64,000 nucleotides of DNA from Epiperipatus broadwayi. Lineage: Eukaryota; Onychophora; Udeonychophora; Euonychophora; Peripatidae. The stretch is from the NCBI GenBank assembly GCA_028023455.1, contig JAQFVV010006197.1:13701254-13765253 (forward strand). The letters run 5' to 3'. Both the position numbers and the translations under genes were made by a program. This document shows positions 38,643 to 48,100 of this stretch, one piece after another (position 1 is the stretch's first letter; every line of letters starts with the position of its first letter). Below the pieces are notes generated by a model, which ran no database searches, was not told the DNA's origin, and was given only the letters and a program-made list of their open reading frames with translations.

Positions 38643-38693
38643 TAATCTGGACCAACTGATGAGTGCTGGTTTAGCACGAAATAGTGGTGATTA
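38643..38693 (+). ncRNA. Hammerhead ribozyme, family 1, stem III deleted
   Basis: CTGATGA (38656-38662), stem II GTGCT/AGCAC and GAAA are perfect. A 6-base deletion relative to the intact copies removes the stem III hairpin and cleavage triplet: GAAATA is followed directly by GTGGTGATTA. It should not self-cleave. Confidence 0.75.
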
Positions 38694-38806
38694 TTTATTT
38701 TTTCAACATGTGTGTGATCAGGTGGGTCAGCAATATAAGATGGCACTAAGAGTTGTAGGTGGTATGAAAGTCTGAGTTCGAATCCCGCATATATTACAAT
38801 ACTGTA

Positions 38807-39521
38807 GTATATGTGTGTATTTTAGAGAGATAGCCATGTAGTAAGCTATTAAGAACTAATATTTGGTCATTGTTGATAGTAATTTGATATTACTTTTTAT
38901 TTCTTAGCATGATTTATAATATGATGTCATTAAAGAACTCTTCATATCATGCAAAAGCAATAAAATATTATTTAAAATATCGTTTACAAAACTATATTTG
39001 TGCATGTGTTAAATATCAAATAATTTATTGCTTTATTTAATATTTAGATGTGAATAGTAAATATTTTTTTTTAAAAAAAGCCTAGCTGTCATAATTGATT
39101 ATTATATCTTAACAAATTATAAGTATGATTTATACTAAACCATTTATTTGTAGAATTAATTTGAAAATATGGATTGATTTATTATAATAAAATAAGCATA
39201 ATGACTAAGATCTGATATAAAATGATTAAAGTTTAAGTGAACATTTTAAAAATATATATTTTTTTCAAAAGTGTGTGTGCACATTTCAAAATCTATATAT
39301 TAATTTCACTACATTTCTGTCTGATTTCCAAGCTTTTACTCATTAGAACATTTAATAATTTTACATAAACGGATTGTCCGATCAAACATTTGAAAATTTC
39401 AATTTTTTGATCATTTTTAGTCAGACGTCGTGGCATCACAAGAGTATACACAAAGTCTCCAATTTTCATAATTCACTCATTAATAAAAAAAAAATTGAAT
39501 TGTTAAAAAAACTCAAGTCGA
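38807..39521. other. A+T-rich non-coding DNA
   Basis: No feature recognised between the two inverted-dimer insertions. Confidence 0.45.
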
Positions 39522-39639
39522 AAAGGTTTATCTTTAATATATAGGGGGGTATATGAGCACAGACTTTCACACGACCCACCACTCTCCACTCTATCTAATA
39601 ACACCGATACACTCAAGCACATATATGCTGAAAAAATAA

Positions 39640-39694
39640 ATAACCAATATCCGTATTTCATGCTAAACCAGCAGTCATCATTTGGTCCAGATTA
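39640..39694 (-). ncRNA. Hammerhead ribozyme, family 1, inactivated core
   Basis: Same fold as the intact copies, but the core reads ATGATGA, stem II opens with C-T (CTGCT/AGCAT), and two bases are lost in the 3' strand of stem I. GAAA and the stem III hairpin remain. Predicted inactive. Confidence 0.65.
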
Positions 39695-39762
39695 TCATCA
39701 AATGAAGATTGTCTATCTTAATATATATCTGAGCACTCATAGTATATATGTCTGGGAGATGA

Positions 39763-39819
39763 TAATCTGGACCAACTGATGATTGCTGGTTTAGCATAAA
39801 ATACGTATATTGGTGATTA
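39763..39819 (+). ncRNA. Hammerhead ribozyme, family 1, CpG-decayed core
   Basis: CTGATGA (39776-39782), stem I (TAATC/GATTA and ACCAA/TTGGT) and stem III are perfect, but the invariant CGAAA is TAAAA, so the catalytic G12 is lost, and stem II is weakened (TTGCT/AGCAT). Predicted inactive. The lost dinucleotide is the CpG at the stem II to GAAA junction. Confidence 0.75.
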
Positions 39820-40359
39820 TTTATCTTTTCAGCATATATGTGCTTGAGTGTATCGGTGTTATTATATAGAGTGGAGAGTGGTGGGTCGTGTGAAAGTCTG
39901 TGCTCATATACCTTATATATTACATATATAGACACAGGTATATAATAAGCATGTGTTTCAGTTATTAAAGGTTTATCTTTGTATATTGAGTGAATAACTA
40001 TAAAACGTTGACTTTCGACTGTCCATGATATATCAAATCAACAACAGATTTGCAATTCTGTGTTAAAAAACTGAAAGTATATTTCCAAAACAGATAAGAA
40101 AAAAATATGGCAAAAGCTTCAAATATTGATAATTTTTAATGTTAATTTTTATGCCCAGAATAACATTTTTTCGCTTTCCTCAATTAATCACTTTATTGCA
40201 ATAAACAATTTTCACTGAAAAATCAAATTTTACTTTTCTCTACATAAAATAAAATCCTTCAGATGGATTGTAATGCTGCAATTATTTGACTTAAAGGGGT
40301 TCAATTGCAATTTATTTCTGGTATTATATTCATTTGACAGTAAAAACTTAAGCCTTCAA

Positions 40360-40770
40360 TAAATTGACATTTCCGTTGTTCTCCCTGGTGTTTGTTTCTG
40401 TAAACATTCAATGTTTGATATTGATATTTAAACCTTTTTTTAATTATAATTCAATAAATAGAGATTGATTTGAAAGAAATATACGTTTTAAAACAAAATA
40501 CATCCAAAAAATCATACTTGAATTTTGCACATACAGAAAAATAAATAAAGTGAATACATGATAATAATATTTTTTTTTTATTGGACTATTACCTCAATTG
40601 ACACTTAAGGACAAAATCTTTTTTGATTGAACTTCATTTGCAAAACATGAATGAATTTATGTTAAGTCATTATCAGTCTATGAAATTTTGTTTTAAAATT
40701 TAAAATTGCATTCATAATTTGTAAAATAAGTTTCATACTATTGTGTTTAGCAAATCATTGTGATTATAGC
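40360..40770 (+). repeat. Diverged dispersed repeat, copy 2
   Basis: Homologous in order and orientation to 22505-22925. The two share TTGTTCTCCCT-like and TTGAATTTTGCA blocks, a GAATACATGATAATAAT-like stretch and GTTTTAAAATTTAAAATTG. Non-coding, old. Confidence 0.6.
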
Positions 40771-40867
40771 TTTCTTTTTATCATTACAACAAATTTCTTC
40801 AGCTTGTATTTTTTAAAAATAAATATATGTTGCAAGTGTAATCATGTATACTAGGAACATTAAAATT

Positions 40868-41762
40868 GAGGAGGGTGTAAAACATAGTGACCATGTATCT
40901 CCAAGACCTTTTCCTGCAGTTTTGCAAGAAATATTTTGTGAATTAAAATGGGAAGATGAGGAAATTAAGTAAATGGAGATTATTTAAGTCAGCTCAATTT
41001 TGCGGATAATGTAATTGTTTTTGCAAATAATCCTTTAGAGTTTCAGGAAATGTTGCAAGAGTTATCAGATGGAAATGAGAAAATAGGATTAAAGGTGAAT
41101 ATTACAAAAGTTAAAGTAATCTTTAATTAAATTTTTCAAAGAAGAAAATAAAGATTGATAATGATGAGTTAGAAGAAATTAACAACTACAAATACCTTGG
41201 TCAGATTATTACTACAGATGGAAACATAATAGATGAAATTAATCATAGAATTAAACTCATTTGGAGTGCTTTTGGTAGAAATAACTTAAAAGAAAATATG
41301 CCTATGTGTTTAAAAAGGAAGATTTTTAATAAATGTGTTTTACCAATTTTTATTTATGGATCTGAGATTTGAACACCTAACAGGTGAGCAATACAGAGAT
41401 TTCAGATCACTCAATGAACTATTGAGGTTGTGAATGTTAAGAGTAACAAAAATAAATTAAAAATGAAATGTTTGATTGAGAGAATAAACAAGTGTTACTG
41501 AAATCCTTGAAAGAATTAAAAGATTGAATTGGAGTTGGGCTGAACATATTGCTAGAAGAGATGGTAATAGATGGACAGTTGAAATCTTAAACCAGGTTTG
41601 AAGAGATTGTAAAAGACCCAGAAGGAGACCATATATAAGATGGATGGATGAAATAAGGAAGCATGCTGACATAATGTGGAGGAAAGAAGCTAGAGATTGG
41701 AGAAATTGGATTAAACTTGGAAAGATCTTCATTCTGCAGTGGATCTATAATAGTTTAAAATG
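40868..41762 (+). pseudogene. RTE-like retrotransposon, RT 3' half, degenerate
   Basis: Plus-strand frames follow RTE ORF order. VKHSDHVSPRPF stands where RTE elements have the RQGDxxSP block; then LNFADNVIVFA is the catalytic box (usually YADDIVLxA), with the second aspartate changed to N; then GLKVNITKVKV, NNYKYLGQIITTDGNI, RIKLIWSAFGR, CLKRKIFNKCVLPIFIYGSE, KRLNWSWAEHIARRDGNRW, RPYIRWMDEIRKHADIMW and KLGKIFILQW. The frame is interrupted by stops and shifts (for example TGA for the W codon after YGSE), so it is dead. The endonuclease and N-terminal RT are missing. It overlaps in content with the copies at 5.0, 16.3 and 31.6 kb. The minus-strand frame 41457-41732 is a shadow. Confidence 0.88.
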
Positions 41763-41859
41763 AAACTTCCATTTAAAATAGATTGCTTTATTAATTATAA
41801 TTAGTCTCTTATCTTATACTGACTGCATTATTTCTTGTTTGCTAACCAGATTGAGTTGG

Positions 41860-42005
41860 TTTTCTGAATCTAATGTCCCAACTCCTCACTGAAGAGACCC
41901 ATAGGTAGAAACTGGTCTGGGGATGGGGACAATCTAAGATAAAGATGATTTGAATGCCTTCTCTTGTAGTAGCATTTATCATAATAAAAAAAAGCTTGTT
42001 TAGAG
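41860..42005 (+). repeat. Family 2 hammerhead-bearing dispersed repeat, copy 2
   Basis: Homologous to 26728-26885. It begins about 100 bp after the RTE relic, with which it shares no visible sequence. After the ribozyme it carries TTTGAATGC, GTAGCATTTATCA and AAGCTTGTTTA, matching the other copy. No open frame. Confidence 0.65.
41874..41931 (+). ncRNA. Type I hammerhead ribozyme (family 2), second copy
   Basis: Core blocks: CTGAAGA (41889-41895), GAAA (41908-41911) and GTC (41915-41917). Stem II is ACC/GGT with loop CATA; its first pair is a G-A mismatch, so it is weaker than in the 26.8-kb copy. Stem III is two pairs (AC/GT) with a two-base loop TG. Stem I pairs TCCTCA (41883-41888) with TGGGGA (41918-41923, one G-U), then TGTCCC (41874-41879) with GGGACA (41926-41931). 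The helices differ in sequence from the first copy yet pair, supporting a conserved RNA fold. Cleavage may be slow or lost. Confidence 0.65.
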
Positions 42006-44339
42006 CGTTAGCATGCTCTTAAGTTTACATATTGGTAATTGCAAGCTATATATAAGTCATGTGACATCTGACTTATTATTATTACTACTAAAACAATATC
42101 ACATTTTCATTTCTAATTACATTTGATTATTTGTCTTTCCCTTGCAGAAGATCTATGTGGTCTAATAAGTAAACTACTTTATAATAATTAAAATGCTTGT
42201 TTTAAAACTGCTTTCTTATTATTTAAACTTGTTGACTAACAATCAAAAACAACATTAAATTCTGTTTCACGTTAAAAAAAAAGAAGTACATAATTATATA
42301 TTATAAAGTGCACAAAAAATAAATTGTAAAATATGCAGTACTTATTTTAAATTATTTTTTACTCACTTAATTTTAATTTGAGAAAGTTAGCAACCTTAAT
42401 ATTATTATTACCAACACAATTACCACACTTGATAAATTGTTTAAATGCAACCGTACTGTTCTTTGATTCTAAATTTTAAATAATTTTTTTCAAAAATAAA
42501 ATATTCATAGTTTGTTATATATTTGGAATGTGTGTTAATGGTTAACTTTTTTCTTAAACCATTATAGTTTCTTTTGTTTTATGCTAATTTTCATCATAAA
42601 TCAAAAATAATGATACTTTTTAAGCATTTTTTCTTTTTTATAATGACTGTATTTTAGTGTCTTTATTCAAATTCATGAATTTTTGAATACACATTTTTGG
42701 AATAATTGCATTCATTTTGTATTATTTTTATATCTATTTTTTTTGTATATTTATTTAATTTTAAAAACTTTTACATGTTGATACTTAATAATTTTATATA
42801 TATATTAAAATTTAATAGTCTAAATCTTATTTATTGAAGGGTTTCTTTAAACTATATGTTAATATTTACAAATTCAACTGTATATTGATAAATATTTATT
42901 ATATATATGGAAGTAATACACTGTGCATATAATAGACTCAAGCCCTGAATAATGCAAGTTAAGCAAAGATTAGCTTATGTATAGATAAGTTTGAAGGACA
43001 AATGATTCACTTGTTCTTTAAAATCTTTGCTAACTGCTGAGTTAATTTATATTAAAAATTTAACTGTAATAAGTTTTTATATTATTAAGATATACAAGAT
43101 GTCAAAAGAAAAACATTAGACTCAACAAGAATCTGTTGCTGTTATTTCTAGTAAGAAAACCATATTATTTCATCAGTTTACAATATTCACATTATATATA
43201 TTTCTGCATTTGATTTGGAAATATCACCAATCATAACTCATTTTGTGCTCTGTGCAGGTTTAGCATAATGATAAACAGCAAACTAATAGCTATATTTTCT
43301 AGGATCAATTCTTAACATATAAAAAAGCTTATATTGACTAAGTGGTACTACTAATTGCTTAATATACTACTAGAGTGCTTGAATTAATTTTATAAAAGAT
43401 AGCTTATTAAATTTATTGCCAGATAGTGCATTATATCTGTAAATTACAGTTTATTGATTGAAGTGTTTATTAAAGAGTATGGATAATGAGTCAATGATTG
43501 TTGGAAAATAAAAGCTAAGCAGGTCAATTTATGTGAAAGATATTTTTTAGATCATATTGGATAAATTATCACACAATTGCACCAATTACAATAGATTATA
43601 TTTTAATTACAAATTTTCAATCGAAAGTTATGATTATAAAATAGTATTACTGTCAAAATCGCACCAATTAACAAATGGTATTAGAGTTAAAACCTTTCTT
43701 TATTGTATATAAATTTAAAAACATTAAAAGAAAGTTTTGTGTTAAAACAAAAATAGCATTCTTTGTTCAAGAGATGTAAGTAAAATTTAATTAAAGAGGT
43801 TGGTCAAAATAAGAAAATACTTCAATATTTTGATCATCATCAGCTCATCCACAAGGGTTGCAGTCTCAATAAAAAAAAAAGGAACTTTCTTAAAATCTTT
43901 ATGTATCTAAAAACTATGGTTTCTGTTTGTAATACAATATTCTTTGATAGCATTTTGTATATTTTATTTTGTAGCAATAGTTGTATTTTGTAATAGTCAC
44001 TGTGCTGTACTGGTTCAGACTAGTATCAGCACAAGTAGTATTATCAATACTGAATCTGCATTTAATGCAGCTGGGATTAAACTGCACAATCTGTATAAAG
44101 ATGGCAACCTTCTGAGGGTAACGTAAAAGAGTAAAATAAGATATGTTACTCTAAAAAGGATAAAAAAAACTTTTTAAGAAATTCAGTAACCATATTAAAT
44201 GTAGAGAAAAAAATAGTGCTGCGAATATGACACATGTTAATGATAAAGTTATATACATAAATTTGTAAATCAAAAAAAGAAAGAATAAAATTTAAATGAA
44301 TAATATCTTGACGGTTTTTTTTTTTTTCACATTTAAAGA
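42006..44339. other. A+T-rich non-coding DNA with one tRNA-like relic
   Basis: No gene. A possible tRNA-like relic is listed at 43252-43318. The frame 43944-44126 is short and unrecognised. Confidence 0.45.
43252..43318 (+). repeat. Possible old tRNA-derived SINE relic
   Basis: AGGTTTAGCATAATGATAAACAGC resembles a D-arm and box A; TCTAGGATCAATTC lies at a box B-like spacing. Too degenerate to be a tRNA gene. Confidence 0.3.
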
Positions 44340-44498
44340 TATTTATATATAAATATTTGAAACCAGGCACTCTTCACAAACCTGGGAGCTTAATTGTAAG
44401 TATAGAGGATTTGAACTCAGATTTTCAAGCACCCTTCAACTATCCACACTATCTCATACAACTGATACACATGACCACACATATGTAGAAAAGATTAA

Positions 44499-44555
44499 TA
44501 ATCACCAATATACGTATTTCGTGCTAAACCAGCACTCATCAGTTGGTCCAGACTA
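44499..44555 (-). ncRNA. Type I hammerhead ribozyme (family 1), intact, copy A
   Basis: Read 5' to 3' on the minus strand: TAGTC, CCAs-type internal loop TGG, ACCAA, core CTGATGA (complement of 44536-44542), stem II GTGCT/AGCAC with loop GGTTT, core GAAA (44517-44520), stem III ATA/TAT with a two-base loop CG, H17 = A (44509), then TTGGT and GATTA. Stem I is thus ACCAA/TTGGT plus TAGTC/GATTA (one G-U). Every invariant hammerhead base is present and all helices close. Predicted cleavage lies between 44509 and 44508, after the triplet ATA, which is a permitted NUH site although less usual than GTC. Activity is inferred from structure. Confidence 0.85.
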
Positions 44556-44974
44556 TCATCTCTCACACATATATATAATCAATGCTCAGTTTATATTAAG
44601 ATAGCAAATTTTCATACTTTAATGGACAGGCTTCAATCCACTACAACCTCCAACTTTTCAGCCATCCATATCATTGAAAATCTGATGATGAGAACTCAAA
44701 TCCCATGCTGATGCTAATATTATTGCCATGCCCATGTTGACCTGAAGTCACTCTGACCCCTCATGTATAGGACAGCATCCATTAAATACATATAAGAGGG
44801 ATGGACAGGATACAAGCTAAATATGTAAATATTTGAAACCAGGCACTCTTCACAAACCTGGGAGCTTAATTGTAAGTATAGAGGATTTGAACTCAGATTT
44901 TCAATCACCCTTCAACTATCCACACTATCTCATACAACTGATACACATGACCACACATATGTAGAAAAGATTAA

Positions 44975-45031
44975 TAATCACCAATATTCGTATTTCGTGC
45001 TAAACCAGCACTCATCAGTTGGTCCAGACTA
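44975..45031 (-). ncRNA. Type I hammerhead ribozyme (family 1), intact core, copy B
   Basis: Identical to the copy 476 bp away except for one base in stem III: ATACGAATA instead of ATACGTATA. Stem III then has two pairs with a four-base loop, the geometry also seen in the family 2 ribozyme at 26.8 kb. The core CTGATGA, GAAA and cleavage base A (44985), stem II and both parts of stem I are intact. Predicted cleavage is between 44985 and 44984, exactly 476 nt from the other site. Confidence 0.82.
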
Positions 45032-45112
45032 TCATCTCTCACACACATATATAATCAATGCTCAGTTTATATTAAGATAGCAAATCTTCATACTTTAATG
45101 GACAGGCTTCGC

Positions 45113-48100
45113 CAATTGATCGTAATACTTAGTATGTATATATAAGTTTTATTAATGATATAATTTTTTCAATCAACATTGATTTTTTTTTTCAAAAGTC
45201 ATAATTATTTTTTCTTTTCTAAAATAGGTTTTTTTTTTTTAAAAACAACAACAACAATAATTCAATTTTATATATTTTTATTGGAAAGGACTTTATGCTA
45301 AGTAACCTGTAGATTTTTTTTTCAGGTATATGATTCAGAGCCAACGCTAATTATTTATTATTGGTCAGCAAATTGGTATTTTACTAAAACTCACCATCCA
45401 GTAATTAGCGATTCTAGTCAATAATATATACATTTTTTCCCCATGCAAAGACTATTGGGAGTCCTTGACTGTAATAGTTTGTTTAAAAGTTGTTCTGCCT
45501 CTTTAGTTTTTTTTTCTCTTCAACTTCTAGTATTGAAAGAAATATTTTTCTTTAAAACTATATATCAAAATCCACCGGTGAAAAAATATTATTGTGATTC
45601 TTTTAAATTCATTGTAATATTTGCCATTAAGAAATAAAGTTAATTAAAAAAACATCTCAAGAAAATAACTTCACTTGTTCATTAATTAATTTTTACTGAC
45701 TTTTGTTTGGGTTGCAAAGATCAAAGAAGCTTTATTTAATTTCCATGAATGTCTTTTTTAATGCTAATGAATGAAAAGAATTTTTGTTTAGCATTTGTTA
45801 TGTTTTTCTTTCTTTAATGGTTCATTTCTTATATAAAAAGAGTATCTCACTTTCAAAAGAATGTTAAAGAATAAAAGAGAAATTGAGTCATCGAGTCGAT
45901 TCAGAAACACAATGATAGCCTGCTGCGATGTTTATTAATATCACAATAGAAATCATTACTTTACTAAGTATTTCTTTCAATTATGTTTTTTCTGTTTTTT
46001 TTTTTTTTAAATCTTTTGTTATTATTACTTTTTTCACTATGTATTTGTCTTTTTTTTTTTTTCCAAAATAATAATTTTATTTTTTAAATTAAAAATTGTA
46101 ATTTAGCCATTTTTCTTTTTAAATATAACGAGTAGCGGATTTTCGTCTCACTTATTACTAATATAATTCCAACAATAGATATTTTTCTTTGATACTCCAA
46201 TATTAAAAATTCTACAATCAATTCATTATATATACATATTTCAACAATATAATATTTTTGAGAGGACTGAATGACAAAACTTTATAATCATCACATGTTA
46301 GGGTTGAGTGATTAATTAATGAGCGTGGATACTTTTTTCAATTAACTCATTAGATTTTGAAAATTGTTTTTTAGCAATCCATTTTATGGCATTATAAATA
46401 CTGTATTCTCTTATGTGGTTTGATGCAGTCGCAAACTCTGGAACTAAAAATTCATGGATCATGACCCAGTCTTGTTATATTTATAATTTCTTATTTTAGA
46501 AATATTTTTAATGTATGTTATTTTTGTAGATTCCTCAGTTGACTAATAATAAAATATCTCTTAGATATGAGAGTTAAGATAAAGTAGTTAATGAATACTG
46601 TTAGTTGGAGAATTATATTTCATTACCTTTTAGAATATGATATTGAACATATCATTTTCAAACTGAGCATTTTTTTTTGTCTTCTTTCTGTGCTCTTTTT
46701 TCTTCTGTCTTTTTGTGTTCTTTTTGTCTTGATTTATGGCTCAATCATCATGAGGAAGCTTTTCCTGTTGGTTATTTCTTTGCAGTAAATATGTTTGTGC
46801 AATCAGAATTACAAACACATTGGTTTTGAATCCATTTTCTATATACTATGTTAGTATGTAAAATGTACCAAACCTTCACCTTTAAAAAAATAATGATGGA
46901 GTCAGTTTAGCCATTCTGAGAGATTTTAGTTGTGATATTATAAAACTGGATTTAAAACAGTAGTTTTATAAGGCAAGTATTTATGTTTGAATAGACCCAT
47001 GTAGAAGATTCACTGCCTCTCAAAAGTTATTTGCACCTATCATTATTTTTTATTTGAATTTATTTTACCTACACCTAAATTATTGTTTAATCAATCCAAT
47101 TATTAGTAAAATATAATATGAAAATGCTCTATTTTATAAATCTGAATAAGTTGCAGTGATTCATAGCCTTTAGCTCTTGAGTTCACTGTTTAATCTCTGC
47201 ACAAATCCATATACTTAGACACCAACACTGCAATAGTATTAGATTTATCAATGAAAAAAATGTTGTGAGCTATACTTTAAGTGAATCATGGAAGTACTCT
47301 GGATATGGTAAACAAGATCTGCTAATTATATATTCATCAAATGCTTTTAGACTAGTATTCTATTGTTTAGTTACTCATCAGGAATAACTGATACTATTTA
47401 GAATCTGGACATTTCAGTGTGATGACAGAATGGCAGTCTGAGTAAAAATAAAAACTTATATGGACACATTTAAAATGACATGACCTCCTGAGCAATTAAC
47501 TGTATGTTAATTATATCAATTGCAATTCCAGAAGTGCTTTTTACTGCTAGTAATAATTATAATATTAGTAATAATAAGAGCATATATAAAAAGGTAACAT
47601 CATGTCATCAATTTAATCAGATATAGATTTTTTTATGTACTAATCATGAAAAAAATAATTCTTGTATTAAAGAAAGGAGGAATCTTGGATATTTTTACAC
47701 ACACACACACACATCCATAAGCAAACTGAAAAAGGGTGGAAAAAAGGGTGAAATTGTGTAAAAACAAAAAAAAAGTGACTTCTGTCTTTATTTCATTGCT
47801 GAGAAATTTGAGAAAGTTGACATGTTGTCAACAAAATTATGCTAGATTTGAAGATTTGTTGGATAGCAGTTAGTGGTATGCACCCAATCATAGAAATACT
47901 CTATTGCCATAGGAACACAGATTAATAAATATATAACTGAAAACAAGACCACGAGATTAAAATATTTGTACAAAGGATTAAAGACTTTAATTGAATAGTT
48001 AACTTGGGACAAGTAATGCGCACTTTTTGAGTATATATTAGATATAAAATTAAAATAGTGTTATAGTAAATAGAAAATATATCAGGCTAATTAATTTACA

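Larger units (their letters stand above)
37726..38806. mobile_element. Family 1 hammerhead repeat, 1.05-kb inverted dimer with TSD
   Basis: The element (37739-38793) is a giant palindrome of family 1: left arm about 37770-38252 on the minus strand, right arm 38319-38793 on the plus strand, with clearly homologous arms of about 480 bp. The left arm contains one full unit plus the tRNA-like segment of a second: the marker GTACAGGC recurs 479 bp apart (37746 and 38225). Each arm carries a hammerhead region and a tRNA-like segment with box B-like GAGTTCGAATCC. The locus is framed by a 13-bp duplication TTACAATACTATA / TTACAATACTGTA (37726-37738 and 38794-38806), so the palindrome appears to have inserted as one piece. 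No protein is encoded; the frames 37743-37979, 38455-38655 and 38581-38775 are shadows. Confidence 0.85.
39522..39980. mobile_element. Family 1 hammerhead repeat, short inverted dimer with TSD
   Basis: The element (39536-39966) is a palindrome with arms of about 175 bp (roughly 39545-39720 and 39750-39915). The outer ends read TATATGAGCACAGACTTTCACACGACCC and its complement; the inner parts hold hammerhead sequences in opposite orientations. A perfect 14-bp duplication AAAGGTTTATCTTT (39522-39535 and 39967-39980) frames it. It is a diverged variant of the family: box B is reduced to GTGCTCATATACC where the others have GAGTTCGAATCCC. The minus-strand frame 39678-39935 is a shadow. Confidence 0.85.
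44340..45112 (-). mobile_element. Family 1 hammerhead repeat, direct tandem dimer (retrozyme-like)
   Basis: A 476-bp unit is repeated head to tail: AAATATTTGAAACCAGG starts at 44351 and again at 44827, and the copies are nearly identical over the shared 285 bp. The second copy stops at about 45112 after GGACAGGCTTC. Transcribed from the minus strand, the RNA would contain two hammerheads 476 nt apart plus, between them, a box B-like GAGTTCAAATCC (complement of 44886-44897). Self-cleavage at both ribozymes would free a 476-nt monomer, the replication intermediate proposed for retrozymes. No protein is encoded and no clear target-site duplication was found. The minus-strand frame 44720-44908 is a shadow. 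Confidence 0.88.

Noticed and set aside
44340-45112. Ordinary satellite or plain SINE dimer
   Set aside because: Both copies keep all hammerhead core bases at the exact unit period, which a neutral satellite would not be expected to show; the retrozyme-like reading fits better.
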